NCBI GenBank assembly: GCA_029339195.1
Contig: JAPTJF010000279.1
Location: forward strand, 1-64,000
From: Micractinium sp. NFX-FRZ
Lineage: Eukaryota; Chlorophyta; Trebouxiophyceae; Chlorellales; Chlorellaceae
Direction of reading: 5' to 3'
DNA: 64,000 bases
A program made the translations under genes and the position numbers. Positions 24,921 to 36,061 of the stretch are shown here, piece by piece. Under the pieces are notes generated by a model. The model was not told where the DNA came from and did not search any database. It saw only the letters and a program-made list of their open reading frames with translations. Position 1 is the stretch's first letter; each line of letters opens with the position of its first letter.

Positions 24921-25333
24921 CTGTTTTCGTTGCTGCCGTTCTCTCTGTGCCGTACTGTTTGGTAACGGCATATGTCCTTCGGGCCCCTCCTCCGCCCCTG
25001 CCCATCACCCCCCCATCCCCCTGTCCCTCGTCCCCCTGCTGGCCCCTGCCTGCAGGCCACGCCGGCGCGGGGCTCACCCCCAACGTCCACCTCTTCCGCC
25101 CCCGCATCTTCCAAACAGTCCAACTCAAGCACGGCTACATGAGGGTCGCCGCCAACGCCACCCACATGCAGCACGAACTGGTGTCCTCACTAGATGGCTC
25201 AATCATGGATGCCTTCACCCTGAGCAAGCCCGCCGACTGGGTTTTCGAGCCGCGCCCCGCCACGCTGGAGCACAGCGTGGCACAGCGCCGCAGCCGTGCA
25301 GCGCGCGACATGCCCGCTGTGGCGGTCGCCTGA
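20493..25333 (+). CDS. purple acid phosphatase (metallophosphoesterase), secreted
   Basis: Eleven exons: 20493-20763, 21018-21141, 21362-21514, 21755-21995, 22317-22527, 22759-22895, 23129-23252, 23595-23701, 24151-24252, 24629-24749, 25056-25333; 622 residues. The N-terminus has a signal anchor (RALWLCLALTAIAAVG), then a fibronectin-like domain (YDDYIALYPAGADPTQT, VLVQWVTRD, LQPSTRYYYQYGDE). The catalytic domain carries the five metal motifs: VADLGQ (A for the usual G, Asp kept), NGDISYARGF, GNHERD, VVGGHRP and GHHHSYQR. Purple acid phosphatases use an Fe-metal centre to release phosphate from esters and are usually secreted or vacuolar, serving phosphate scavenging. Intron 9 carries an echo of exon 9, and intron 10 a long CTG repeat. 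Confidence 0.95.
24357..24381 (+). repeat. intronic echo of phosphatase exon 9
   Basis: Repeats the exon end EELFYRY at 24227-24251 with three mismatches, 130 bases downstream within the same intron. Confidence 0.75.
24844..24918. repeat. (CTG)19(ATG)6 microsatellite in a phosphatase intron
   Basis: Nineteen uninterrupted CTG units followed by six ATG units, preceded by a degenerate GGCTGCTGCTGG minisatellite from 24760. All of it lies between the exons ending 24749 and starting 25056. Confidence 0.95.
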
Positions 25334-26238
25334 GCGCGTCAACCCCGCGACAGGCACCCTTCTTCCGGCATGGACGCCTGCTGTTGTCGAGCTTTTTCTG
25401 CATGCTCTTTTGAGCCCAGCTTGCCTATGCTGCCCTCTCTTTGTAGTTACATGCCCCGTCCGGCGCAGTCTGTACCCCTACCCCCTCCTGTTGTGTGTAC
25501 ACTCGCCTGCCTGTTGTTTGATCTCTTGCCTGGTGTTGTTTCATAGCTGTACCATCTTTTGCCATATGCCTACCTCTCTGCCATTCATCCCCACGGCCCC
25601 TCCCAACATTTTGTTGCTCATCGCCAGCTCCTTGGGCCCACTCTTGCTTGCAGCTGGGCTTCCGGCCGCCTGCCCTGCTTGCCCCTGCCGCTGCTGCCGT
25701 AGGCATGTCTACAAATGCAACTCACGAGCGTTCCGGCTAAGCCACACAAGAGGTCTCTGCCTGCGACCGGGCTTCACGCACGCAGATATATATATTTAGA
25801 AGGGTGGCCAGTGGGCAGTGCTGCCGCCACTCGGGCAGGCAGCGATGGCGCTGGGAAGCAGCCGGGCATTCAATCAAAGCAACACGCGGCACAACTGGAA
25901 GGGTGATGGGGGGAGCGGTCGCAGAGGGAGGATGTGCATGGCGTGTGCGGCACTGATGGGTGGGATGTAAGGGCGTCGACGCCTTAAGGTGAAGAAGAAG
26001 AAACAGAACGTGCCCTTGGGCGTGGGTTGGGGGAACCAGCGGAGGGGCGTCTTGGGATGAGGAGGAAGGGGGAGAATGGAGGATGAAGGGTGATTGATGC
26101 AACGAGGCGTGCACATGCAAAGGAGTGGGGGGCTTGGTGGACTTAGGGTGTGGTGGGGGGTGGGGGGCGGCGGGGTAACAAGCGGTTGCGGAGGGGCAGG
26201 GCATCAGCAGCAGCCGGTGGCGTGTGAGCAGCAGCTAG
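25334..26238. other. convergent intergenic region
   Basis: 905 bases between the phosphatase and modular Cys-rich stops. T/C-rich on the left and G-rich on the right, with an (AT)4 run at 25787-25796. I see no gene, and no TGTAA close to either stop. Confidence 0.5.
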
Positions 26239-28488
26239 CTAGGTGCAGGTGATCTGGATGTCATCGACGCCCATTGCAAAGAAGGTTTGGGTGTCCACCT
26301 CTGCAAACACAATGTAGATTGCCTGCCCCACCCAGGCATCGAGCGAGGCAGTCTTGGTGGCGTAGTTGCTGACCACTGGATCGCCGGCGGCAGTGCGCCA
26401 GACGATGCCGCTTGCAGGGAAAGTGGACAGGCTGGGGGGCGTGGTGGAGATGAAGGCGAGCGCCTGCTGGTTGGTCACGCCGGTGCTAAAGGTGTTCGGG
26501 GTGACGAAAGCGGCGTTTTGGTTCTTCAGCTGCACCTTGAAGGACAGGGTCTGGCCCTCGCTGTCGACGTTGTAGGGGAAGTAGAGCAGGTGTGCACCGG
26601 GACCGCCCTGGTCGGTCATTGCAGCCTTGGTTCCCTCGGCGGGTGCCTGCACAGGAAAGCTGTTTGAAGGGCTGCCGGTACCGGTCTGGATCAACCAGTT
26701 GCCTGACCCGGAGTTGAGGACGGTGAAGCCCGCAAAGGAGCCAGCCTCGAAGCCGCCGTTGGCCACGGGAGCGGCGTTGCAGCAGACGCCCGAGTCTGTG
26801 CAGGCGCCGGCAACGCACTGGCTGGTGGCGCAGCACGCGCCGCCAGGAGGGACAGAGCCGGGGCTGGGCACGGGGCTGAGGCAGGTGTTGGTGGTGCCCT
26901 GGCGGCAGCCTGCAGGGAAGGATGACGGAGGGGTGTAGGTGTAGGTGTAGGTGTAAGTGTAAGTGCAAGCGAGGGCCGGAGGTGTTATTGCATGCACAGC
27001 GCAGCGGGCTGCCGTGCCCTGGGCTCGCCCGACTGCCGGCAAGCAATGAAAAAGGAAGGGCTGCACCCTAGGGCACGAGTTGAGGAAGTTGGCCGGGCGT
27101 ATTGCTGAGCAACCGTTATTGCTGAGCTAGCAAGCCGCGGCCAGGCTGTGCCCCCACGCCAGCGTTGCCCGCGCCCCCCGCGACCCTCTCCAGCTTGCCT
27201 GTGCCGCAGTCGCACTGCCCAGCGGTGGCGTCGCAGTTGCCAGTCTTGCACTGCCCAGCGGCGCAGCAGGCCTGGCCGAAGTTGAGGCTGTTGGCTTCGG
27301 GGGCAGGGTTCAAGCAGGTGTTGGTGGTGCCCTGGCGGCAGCCTGCAAGGAAAGGGGGGATGGGGGCAGGGGGGAGAGGGACATGTTGGCTCTTGTGCAA
27401 TGGGCACGGCTGCCCTCCACCACATCGGCTCTCTCAACCCATGCCAGGGGTGCCGCGACTGTGCGGCGCCTTTTCTTCTTCCCCTTTAATACAGCTGCGC
27501 TGCCACCCGAGCTGCGCCACGACACCAGCGCTGTGCTGATCCGTGTGATGCCTTTGTCCAGCTTTTGTGCTGTGCAGCCACACAGCCCAGCAATGGCGCC
27601 GCAGCGGGTGAAAGCTTGCTGCCGCTCCCCTTGCCTGCCGTTGTCTGCCAAGGTGCCCCCTCTCCCTCAGCCCCTCTGGCCCCTCTTGCCTGCGGCGCAC
27701 TGGCACTGCCCGCCTGGGCCGGAGCAGGCAAGGTCGCCGGCACAGCTCTGAGCGGTTGTGCAGCAAGCTGCGTCGGGGACGCACTTGTTGAAGGGCGGGG
27801 AGGCGACGATGCAGCGGTAGTAGCCGGGAAGGGCACAGCCTGCAGGGGTGGGGCAGGCAGGGAGGGCAGGCAGTAAGGCACACACACACACACACACAAA
27901 TCTCCTTTAGCAGCACTCTGGCGTGCTGCATCCACTGCACACTGCTGCTGCTGCTGCTGCGGCAGCGGCGGCGGCTGCTTCTTGGGTGCCGCTGCTGTGC
28001 ACCCAGCGCTGCTCCGGCGCCTCCCCAGCCTGCCTCCCCCCCACCAAGCCCTCCCTGCGCCGCTCACAAGGCGAGCCATCAAAGTCGCTGGTGGCGGGGA
28101 AGCCCACGGGGCAGGCCGCCGACTTGTCCACGCACTGCCGGTCATTGCCTTGCTTGCACGAGCACTTGCCTGCAGGCGGCACGGCGGGAAGTGGTGTGCG
28201 ACTGGCAGCAGCGCTCGGCAGCTGCAGCAGGCTCACCAGCGGTGTACGGCAGCAGGCAGGGGAGGGACAGCAGGCTGGGGCGCTCTTGAGCTCACCTGGT
28301 CTGCACACGCAGCGAGGAATGCCTGCGCGGGTCACGCACACCTCGTTTCCAGTGCACTTCTGGCTGCCGCAGCCAAACTGAGCCGCCTGCAGGCGGCGGC
28401 TGGAGGCTTCGGTGGGCCTGGCCAGCGCCGACGACACAGCCAGCGCCAGGGCGGCCATGGCCAGCAGTACCGGCGCCTTGGTGCGCAT
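26239..28488 (-). CDS. secreted modular cysteine-rich protein with C-terminal lectin-like domain
   Basis: Exons in transcript order: 28296-28488, 28068-28169, 27690-27839, 27199-27342, 26239-26909; 419 residues. A signal peptide (MRTKAPVLLAMAALALAVSS) is followed by five Cys-rich modules, one per exon: CGSQKCTGNEVCVTRAG; CSCKQGNDRQCVDKSAACP; ALPGYYRCIVASPPFNKC with TAQSCAGDLACSGPGGQC; and two near-identical modules starting GCRQGTTNTCLNP and GCRQGTTNTCLSP. The last exon ends in about 170 Cys-poor residues (NGGFEAGSFAGFTVLNSGSG to MGVDDIQITCT), a beta-sandwich pattern like extracellular carbohydrate-binding domains. A wall or extracellular adhesive role is inferred only. All internal exons are phase 1-1. 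Introns 3 and 4 are GC-AG (CAG|GCAAGA, CAG|GCAAGC). Confidence 0.88.
26933..26966. repeat. GTGTAG hexanucleotide repeat
   Basis: Run of GTGTAG/GTAAGT units just upstream (in transcript sense) of the last exon of the modular Cys-rich gene. Confidence 0.8.
27880..27899. repeat. CA dinucleotide repeat
   Basis: Ten CA units in intron 2 of the modular Cys-rich gene. Confidence 0.85.
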
Positions 28489-29560
28489 GGCGGGCAGCTG
28501 GGTGCAGCCTGTCTGTGGGCTTGTTGTTGATCTGCAGCTCGCCAGGAGGCAGGGGAGAGCAGGTGAGCTCGCAAAGGGTCTGGAATCGCCAGCTGCGGTA
28601 CACCGCCGACCGGCACCACACACCCAGCGGCAGCCCAGGGGCGCAAGAAGTCGGCGCAGCCCCGGCGAGACACGCCGCATCCCTTGCCCCATTGCTGGGG
28701 GGGGCGTTGCGCGGACCAAGGCGGTTGCGCCATCAGTGTGCCATCCCAGTGCAATGGGTGCTTTGTCTTGCCTATGCTCTCTTAGGGCCTCGGCGACGCA
28801 GGGTACCAGTGGCTGCCAGCGTAGCTTCTCACAGCTGCCCCCCCTCCTCACCCGCGGGCCGATATGGGGCTCGCTGGTCTTCGGTTCACGCTGCTTGCTT
28901 GCCTCCGATACCTGCGCACTGCACCGAGATGGGGCAGGCTGGGGTAAACAAGCAAATCGAAAGAAAAAAAGTGGTCCTGCGGGGTGGTCGATCGATGGCG
29001 CTTCTCGCCAGTCGCTACAGAGGTTCAGCTGCTCGACAGCAACTGTCAGCAGCCCCCCGAAACTCTCTGTGGGGTGTGAAGACCAGTGACTGGCCGCACC
29101 ACTCAGTTCACTGGATGTTTTGCGCTCTCACCCACACGACTCACCCACACGACTCGTTCCTTTACAACTCTCAGGAACTGTGGAACAAACAGCGCAGAAA
29201 ATTCCAGGGCAGGCAGGAGCGCCGGAAAAGAGGAGAGGGAGGTACAGCTGGCGGCAGCGGCACCATCCGCAGGTGTACTGCCGGCGTACCGCACACCCTG
29301 CGCAATGTCCGCATCTGCCAAATGATTGGACTGCTGGATTGTTACAGAACGGATGGCGTGCTGCCCAAGAAAGCTACAAGGAGCGCGAGGCCAGGCAAAG
29401 GCAGGGCAAATAGCGCTGGCCGTGGCAGCTGTACCGCCGCCACTGCAGGCGAGACTGGATCGGCGGCATGCATGGGGTAGGGAGAAGGCATTCTTGGCTG
29501 AAGCATTGAGGAGCACAAAAGGAGCCACGAGGCAGCCGGCGTCATGAGGCAGACTGAAAC
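28489..29560. other. intergenic region, no gene found
   Basis: About 1.07 kb upstream of the modular Cys-rich gene. Long open frames here show no family pattern and no coherent splice structure. It should contain that gene's promoter. Confidence 0.4.
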
Positions 29561-29564
29561 GGCA

Positions 29565-29770
29565 CCAGGAGGCTGCCGCTGGCGGCGGTGGATGCCTGGC
29601 AGTGCCGGCCACAGGATAGGTAAGAAGCAGGGACTGGACAGGGCCGGGACAGCACCGAACGGCAGGTGCATGCTGCACCATGATACGCTCCTTGCAGGCT
29701 GATGCATGACTTGCCATGAAAGCGAGGTGGGAACCCACAATGAGCACAGACCCCAGCATGGCCACAGAAT
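29565..29770 (-). pseudogene. decayed partial copy of the neighbouring DMT transporter gene
   Basis: On the minus strand the frame reads AMLGSVLIVGSHLAFMASHA, matching AMLGSVLMVGPHLAFTVSHL at the end of transporter exon 6 (30899-31060) and running on into the copied intron. Nucleotide identity is strongest at 29717-29764 against 30902-30948. Flanking exons and splice sites are not preserved. It looks like an old tandem duplication fragment downstream of the live gene. Confidence 0.7.
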
Positions 29771-30080
29771 TGGCTGGCAACATAGCCTGACAGCCAAATG
29801 CTGCCGGGCTCGAGGACAGGCCGTCAGTGTGCCACCCCTGCGCCATGCGCGTGCACCATTCCTGGCTTGCCTCTGCCCCGATCCGCTCGCTAGGGCTAAT
29901 GCCTCATCCAGAATTATGTCTGCCTGCTTTCATGTGCCGAGTGCCGTTTTGCAGCGCTGGTACATACAATGAGCAGGCCAAGAGGGAAGGACCAGGATGG
30001 GCAGTGTTGATAGCCTGCCAGGCAGTGCTGCTGGCTATTCAATGGAAACACCGCACAGCGCTGTGCCATGCTGCACCACG

Positions 30081-32741
30081 TCACACTGCTGCGTGTTCCA
30101 CCGCCAATGCACCCTTGGCTGGGGCGCCCTCCAGCCTCTCAGCTCCGCTCGATACCACCACCAGCCGCTGCCCCTGTCCCTCCTGCAGCTGTTGCTGCTG
30201 CTGCTGCCGCTGCGCGTCAGCCCACTTCCAGAATATGTATGCCGTGATCGCAACCACCACCACACATATTCCCGCGACCTGCAGAGCAAGCAGGCGGGGG
30301 AGAGCAGCGGGCACATCAAGGCTGGGTGAGGCGGCAGAAATGGCGGCGGCGCAGGGCGGGAGGTGAGGGGGCACATTCCACGTCACACGACGCTGCAAAA
30401 GCGCGGTGGGAGTGAGCGCTTCCAGTCAGCGGCACTTCTACACAGCGCGCATAGCGTTGGTTTCACCGCTGCTTCTTCGTCTCCCTCCGCCTTGCCGCTT
30501 GCTTGCCAGTGCATCTCGACCGCGCCTCACCTGCAGCCCGGTGCGGATTGTTGTGGCCCCCAGGATCAGCTTGGACAGGCCCGCTGAGAAGACGAGGCGG
30601 AGGGAGACGAAGAGGGCTGTGGTGGGGGCTCCCAGGTGCCAGATCGAGTACTGCATGCGGTAGCAGGGAGCAGAGGGCCATGATCCGGCTGATGGGTGGG
30701 CAGGGCAGAAGGGGGCACGAGGCAGCAGGCGTCATGCAGGCGGTGTGGGGCAGAACGCAGCTGCCAGCGGTTGATGCACGCAAGTGTTTGCCACATAGGC
30801 AATGGGTAAGGAGGCGGGGCCGGGCCAGGACAGAGCGGCAGGTGAATGACGCAGTACATGCGCTCATTCAATGAGGCCTGCACACCGAGGTGACTTACGG
30901 TGAAGGCGAGGTGTGGGCCCACCATCAGCACAGACCCCAGCATGGCCAGCACAGCCCAGTCGTTTGCGTCCCAGGGCGCCAGCTGTGCCGCCCAGTCAGC
31001 GCCATCCAGCGGCAGCGACAGGGCGCAGAACAGCAGGCAGGATGCGGCGGTGAAGAGGTACTGCAGGCCGGGAGGTAGGTGGAGGGGAGCACGCAGGAAC
31101 AGCGAGGGGCATTCAGCACCCGGAGGAGGCCCCTGATGGAGGTGCTAGCTATAGATGCCTTGCTGGCCTGGCAGCACAGGAGGGCACTGCAGCGGCAAGC
31201 CGCCCAGCAGCCCAATCAAGCTGCGCCCTGGGTCACTCACCATCAGCTGCCAGACAGTGATCCCCATGTGTCGCATCGACTGCACAGTGGGGGCACACAG
31301 CAATGTCAGCACCAAGGCCGGAGCACCAGAGCTGCTCATTGTTGAGGGAGGAAGAGACGAAAGAAGACCGCCTGCCCGCCGGACACAGCCCACTGCGCCC
31401 TGCGCTCCCCAACTGGTCGGCCCCCTTCTATCAGTCCCCATGCGCACGGCTCACTTCTCTGGCCCTACCTGTAACAGGACCTGCCCTGCCACACCGGTGC
31501 ACACACCCAGCACCGGCAGGCCAAATCCGAGCCAGCCACGCCCGTTGTTGAGCGAACCAGCAGTGGTCTGCAGCAGCGCAGGCACCGGCAGGAAGAAAGT
31601 GGGCAGGAGGCGCGGGAGGCGAGCAGACACCCTCATGCCTCCTCCCCACAAGCAGCGCCTGGCAGTGCTGCCACAGTACCGCAGCAGCCTCGGGCCTCAC
31701 CTCTGCCTGCACGACAGCTTTGGGGGATTTGAACCCACCTGTCCCATGCTGGGCACAAGAACCAAGGCAGCGCCGCCCAGCAGCACCACAGCGGTGGGCC
31801 AGATGACGCGCGGCAGGCGGTGCTTGAGCAGCAGCGACTGGACGAGCGCCACACCCAGGGGCTGGAAGGTGAAGACTAACTGAACTGCAAGCGAGCGAAT
31901 ACAGCAGGTGACCAGTGCAGAGGGTGGGATGAGACCACATGATGGGAGACGGGGAGACTGGGGGGCGCACACACCTCACATCCCGGCACCAATGCATGCA
32001 TGCATATGCACATACATGCATGCACACACACCCCACCGCCCCAGGCATGCGCAGTGGAGACGGCGCTCGCCACCCCACCGCCCCACTCACGAATCGAGGG
32101 GTCCACGAATCCCGGTGCCATGACTTGGGCACCCATGCTCACTGCCACTATCGTTGTCATGGCAGCCAGTGCGAGGCAGCTGACCAGCTGCGGGCGGCGC
32201 CGCTGCAGGGCTTGGAAGCGCCCGGACAGGCCGCGGGCGAGCGGCAGCTCGGGGCGCAGCGCGCACGGCCGCTCCGGCGGCGCTGGGGAGGGACACGGGG
32301 CGGAGGGCGCCCCTTCATCTGCTTGAGTGCAACACTTGAATGATGCATCGCTGCTTGCAGCTGCCAGGCCCTTTTGTTTGGTAAGCCGCTGGATTGAGCG
32401 CCAGAGCAGGCGCGGCAGGCCGTGCACGCAGAGGCAGTTGGCGAGCCCCAGCAAGTTGACGAGCAGTGTGAGGCGGGCCGCTGGCACGCCAGGATGTGAA
32501 ACGACCTGCGTTGATGGCGTGCTAAACGTTGTAGGGCAAGCAGCAAGGGGCCAAGCCCAGGCAGGCAGGTGGGAGCGGCGGCAGCCCGGTCGGCGGGCGG
32601 GAGGGCAGGCACGGCCCTGACCTGCAAGTAGCGGCTGAGAACCCCGATTAGGGCGGCTGAGAACTGCGCAACAACCGGCAGCAGCAGCCACAAGAGGTGG
32701 GTGAGCCACTGCGGCACCGAAGCGTGCGCCTCGTCGGACAT
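30081..32741 (-). CDS. multi-pass membrane transporter, DMT/EamA-like
   Basis: Exons in transcript order: 32622-32741, 32091-32505, 31739-31884, 31455-31567, 31241-31331, 30899-31060, 30531-30650, 30081-30278; 454 residues. Hydrophobic segments recur throughout: WLTHLLWLLLPVVAQFSAAL, LTLLVNLLGLANCLCVHGL, LVSCLALAAMTTIVAVSMGA, LQLVFTFQPLGVALVQSLLL, IWPTAVVLLGGAALVLVPSM, LGFGLPVLGVCTGVAGQVLL, PALVLTLLCAPTV, FTAASCLLFCALSLPL, and VLAMLGSVLMVGPHLAFT. That is about 9-10 spans, the layout of EamA/drug-metabolite transporters, with a hydrophilic loop near residues 70-120. The EamA hint is LVFTFQPLGVALVQSLLL. The last span (ICVVVVAITAYIFWKW) precedes a Gln-rich cytosolic tail. Substrate is unknown. 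The exon 4 donor at 31455 was chosen by phase. Confidence 0.75.
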
Positions 32742-33696
32742 AATGCTGCGCTCCGCACTCCCCTCCCCGCGGGACCAGCTGATGTCTTCACTTTCGGGTT
32801 CATGGCGCAGCGCTCAGATTGCGATCGTGCAGTTGCAACTGGCCGCTGCCACTACTGAGGAGGATGAGGTGATGTGCCTGCTTTGCAGGGACATCCTCAG
32901 GTGGGCTGCCCGCTGCGCAGCGGGCGCACATGCATGCACCAGCATCCTGCACGCCAGGCGGCATTGAAGTTGGCTCAGCCGCCATTCAGAGTACACGGCA
33001 GTGAGTCAGGAGCAGCTGGCTGTTACAGTGGACGGGGATGCCGGTACTTGGGAATTTGGGACGGGTGCCTGCCCGACTCCCGCCAGCGGCAGCGCACCTC
33101 TGCACAGGCACTCGTACTCTATTCAGCTGTCTTTGGAGCCCTTACATGTGCTCGTTACGCCCATAGCAAAGGCAGCATTGACTCTGATACTACAGGATGA
33201 GGAGGCCGCAGTTGGCTGCCTGCATGGCACCCCCCTGCCGCCACCCACCGCACGGCTTCCACTGGGTGTGCCCCATTCATGAACGGTATTCTGCCCTGCA
33301 GCTCACCTCCCAATCCTTGGTGCTGAACACATGGGCGCACAGGCACACAGTTACACGATACACACACTTGCAAGCATTCTTATTGCAATCAGGAGCACCG
33401 CCTGCTGTGCTGCTGTGTGACAGGCAGGCAGCCAGCCAGCCATCTGTGCAGTTTGTAGGTACACTGTGGGCCTCGACTGTCCCACCATCGTCTGTCTCAC
33501 TCGGGTGCCACGCGGCAGGTGGCACTGCCTGAGCAGCCGCTGCCGCCGCCGCTCTTGCCCACTCTTGCCACTGGCCTCACTCGGCGGCTGGCTACAAATC
33601 AGTCAGGAGCCGCCAGCAGGGGTGCTGCCCGGGGTGCCGTCGCTGACGCAGCCCCTGCTCTTGCCTTCCAGCGTGAGCCAAGAGGGAGCCGCCAGC
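32742..33696. other. intergenic region with an unresolved open stretch
   Basis: 955 bases upstream of the transporter. A plus-strand open stretch at 33001-33280 reads protein-like (LAVTVDGDAGTWEFGTGACP, YSIQLSLEPLHVLVTPIAKA), but I could not join it to a start or any in-phase exon, so no gene is called. TTACA at 33351 may be the poly(A) signal of the minus-strand gene at 33697. Confidence 0.35.
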
Positions 33697-34463
33697 TTAG
33701 GCCCCGCCGGCGGGGGCGCTGCCGGTCGTCCCGGTGCCAGCGGTGGCGCCGCTCTTTCCCGCCATGGAGCGAGCCATCTTCTCGAGCTCGCCCCGCTCAA
33801 CCACGCCCGTCAGGTCGGCCCCACGGCCCTGCATGGCGGCACACGTAGGTGGGCAGGAGGTGAGTTGAGCAGTGACCAGCCAGGCAGCAAGCATCTTCTG
33901 CAGTTTGTTCCGCCCTAAAACGCCTGTCAACCTGCACCACGGCGGATAGGTGAGGTCCCTGGCAGGTGAGCAGGGTGAGCAGGCGGGCAGCAGGCAGGGA
34001 GCCTGGAGGCGGCAGAGGCAGCCTAGGGCAGGGAGGCAGCGGAGGTGTAGCATGCAGGCGTGGTGGAGAGGCAGGGAGGGGGGTCACACAAGCCGAGTGT
34101 GGTATTGCCAGAGGGAGATGTGCCGGCGGTGGGTCCCATCCAAGCAAAAGTGCCCCTTCTGCACTCACCTCCAACCACTGCTTGAGTTCATGTGTCTTCA
34201 TGTGGTGGAACTCGTCATCTGGTCCTGCAACCGTGGCAGATGGTGGGACAGATAGCCGCTGAAATGGGGAAGACTTGATGCGGGGAAGACAGCCTGGGGT
34301 ACTGCACAGGCGCCGCCCGCCCGCCGCCGCCTTCTAGAGGCGCCATACACCACCCAACCGCCGGGGACCCGAGCCCGCGCCGCTGCCTTGGCAGCGCACC
34401 GAAGTCGCCGACGTGCTCATAGGGAGTGTGGTGCTTCTCCCCAAAGGCTCCGGCAGCCTCCAT
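33697..34463 (-). CDS. small SAP-like helical protein, copy A
   Basis: Exons 34400-34463, 34169-34224 and 33697-33828; 83 residues. The core (MKTHELKQWLE, then GRGADLTGVVERGELEKMAR) matches the two-helix pattern of SAP or ARMET-C-like domains, in which a hydrophobic helix, a turn containing D-x-x-G-V and a second helix headed by a Glu/Arg cap pack together; such domains bind nucleic acid or protein partners. The tail is a low-complexity Gly/Ala/Ser/Thr stretch. The adjacent gene on the same strand encodes a close paralog. The intron at 33829-34168 contains a decayed extra copy of the second helix. Function unknown. Confidence 0.75.
33876..33935 (-). repeat. decayed extra exon in SAP-like gene A
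   Basis: After an AG acceptor the frame reads LTGVLGRNKLQKMLAAW, a degraded copy of LTGVVERGELEKMARSM in the real last exon. No good donor follows. It is either a dead exon duplicate or a rarely used alternative. Confidence 0.6.
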
Positions 34464-34900
34464 TGCAAGACTGGGCGCGCGCGCTTTCCGCGAGCTGGGA
34501 TGCCGCACAAGAGATCAGAAACGAGGGCAGGTGTTCTGGTTCGCCTTAAATTGAAGAGATCGAAGTGTCGGGGCGAGGTCGGAGCGCCCCAAGCCCCCCA
34601 GCGCCACGCTGCGCATGTCCTGGCGGCGGCGGCGTTGCACAGCGGGCGCTGCCCCCCATCAGGCTTCCTCTGCTCAGGCGATTATACATTTCTCAAATCC
34701 TATTACAACTAAGCCAACAGCCGCATTGAACAAGAGTGTGCTGCAAGGGCAGGGGCTCCGACCGCCGGGCAGTGCAACTGCACGGGCACGTTGCCGTTCA
34801 TGCACGTTCAACCCCTGCTGTGTCCGACCTCCAAGCTCGCATTTCCATCCCCCGCCTTGGCGCCTCCAAGGGGCCGCATCACCATCCCCCCAAGCCGCAG

Positions 34901-35565
34901 TCAGGCGGGGCCCTGGCCGCCTCCGGGCGGGGCGCTGGCACTGCCTGCTCCTGGTGTGCCACCTGGCGCCATGGAACGTGCCATCTCCTCCAGCTCCCTC
35001 CTCTCCAGCACCCCCCTCACATCCGCCCCACGCTGCTGCAGAGGTGTAAGAAAGAATGAGCAAAGGCAGGAGGGTGAGATGTAGGCAATGCGGCAGCGTG
35101 GTTGCTTGGCCTGCTGGGCCAGAGCGTGGGCGCTTGCTGCGGGGCGACAGGCAGCTGCAGTTGCATGCAGCTAGGGCCGCAGACACCCAGGCCTGCTCCC
35201 CCCTCACCTCCAGCCACAGCTTGAGCTCGCTTGTCTTCATGGTGCCGAAGTCTGCAGAAGAGCAAGGGAAGGGGAGCAGACATCTGAGAGGCCGGGAGGC
35301 AGATGGTCACCTGTGCCGCCCGCTGCCAGCGTGACGGCGGCCCGACCGCCCAATCCACCCTTTTGCGCCTCCGCGTCCCGCGCTGGCTCCGCCCGCCCTC
35401 CGCCTCACCCGTGGTGCTCTGCAGCACCGTGTGCTCGCGCTGCTGCGGGCCCTGGCCGCCTGAGGAGGCAAACGAGGTGGCAGACACGCCGCCGCCGGCG
35501 GTGCGCCGCACGTCTGTGTGGGTGTGCTCCCCGCTGGCCCCTGCGTAGCCCTGCTGCCTGTACAT
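34901..35565 (-). CDS. small SAP-like helical protein, copy B
   Basis: Exons 35409-35565, 35208-35251 and 34901-35035; 111 residues. It shares gene structure and core with copy A: MKTSELKLWLE, then QRGADVRGVLERRELEEMAR, then a Gly/Ala/Pro tail. The N-terminus is longer (MYRQQGYAGASGEHTHTDVR...), Gln/Ser/Thr-rich and probably disordered. All three exon phases equal those of copy A, so the pair arose by tandem duplication. TTACA at 34703 is a possible poly(A) signal. The 437-base gap 34464-34900 between the copies shows nothing else. A scaffold or nucleic-acid role is only inferred. Confidence 0.75.
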
Positions 35566-36061
35566 GGTGCACAGTAAATGACGGACAGCGGGTGTTTAGG
35601 ACAAAAAGAGAGGAAGGCAGTAGATGTAAAGAAATGTGGTTGAGGTGCTTTCAAGTCCTGCTTCCAGAAGCCGCCTCGTGTCACACTCCAAGGGTGAGGG
35701 TACGTTCTGCTATGAATGGCTTGCACTGAAGAGGTGAAATCGAGAAGCCATGTTGCCTGGAAATGGTGGAAGCCAAATGAGGCGCACACTCATGGCAGCC
35801 AGGCCTGCAAGCGGCGGCACGCTGTGCGCTGTGGCGGCGGTGGCGCGGCGCTGGCGCGGCGGCGCGGCGGCGGCGGAGTGTGCTCTGTCGCGTATCTTCG
35901 CTTCAGCAGTTCACCGCGTCCGTAACTGCCCCTTGTTGCGTAGCATTCTCGTTGGCTTGCTCCCAGGCGCACACATTTGCTGGCACGGCCATTCCGCTTT
36001 GCGCGCCATTGACGAACTGCCTAAGCCCTGGCGGCTGTGGGGCCAAAATCTAACACAAAAA
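35566..36061. promoter_or_regulatory. divergent promoter region, SAP-like B / GILT
   Basis: 496 bases between start codons, with a GGC/GCG-rich block at 35829-35880. No other feature seen. Confidence 0.4.

Noticed and set aside
32743..33280. Plus-strand gene starting one base from the transporter start
   Set aside because: It would leave no room for either 5' UTR, and no in-phase junction joins its first part to the open stretch at 33001.
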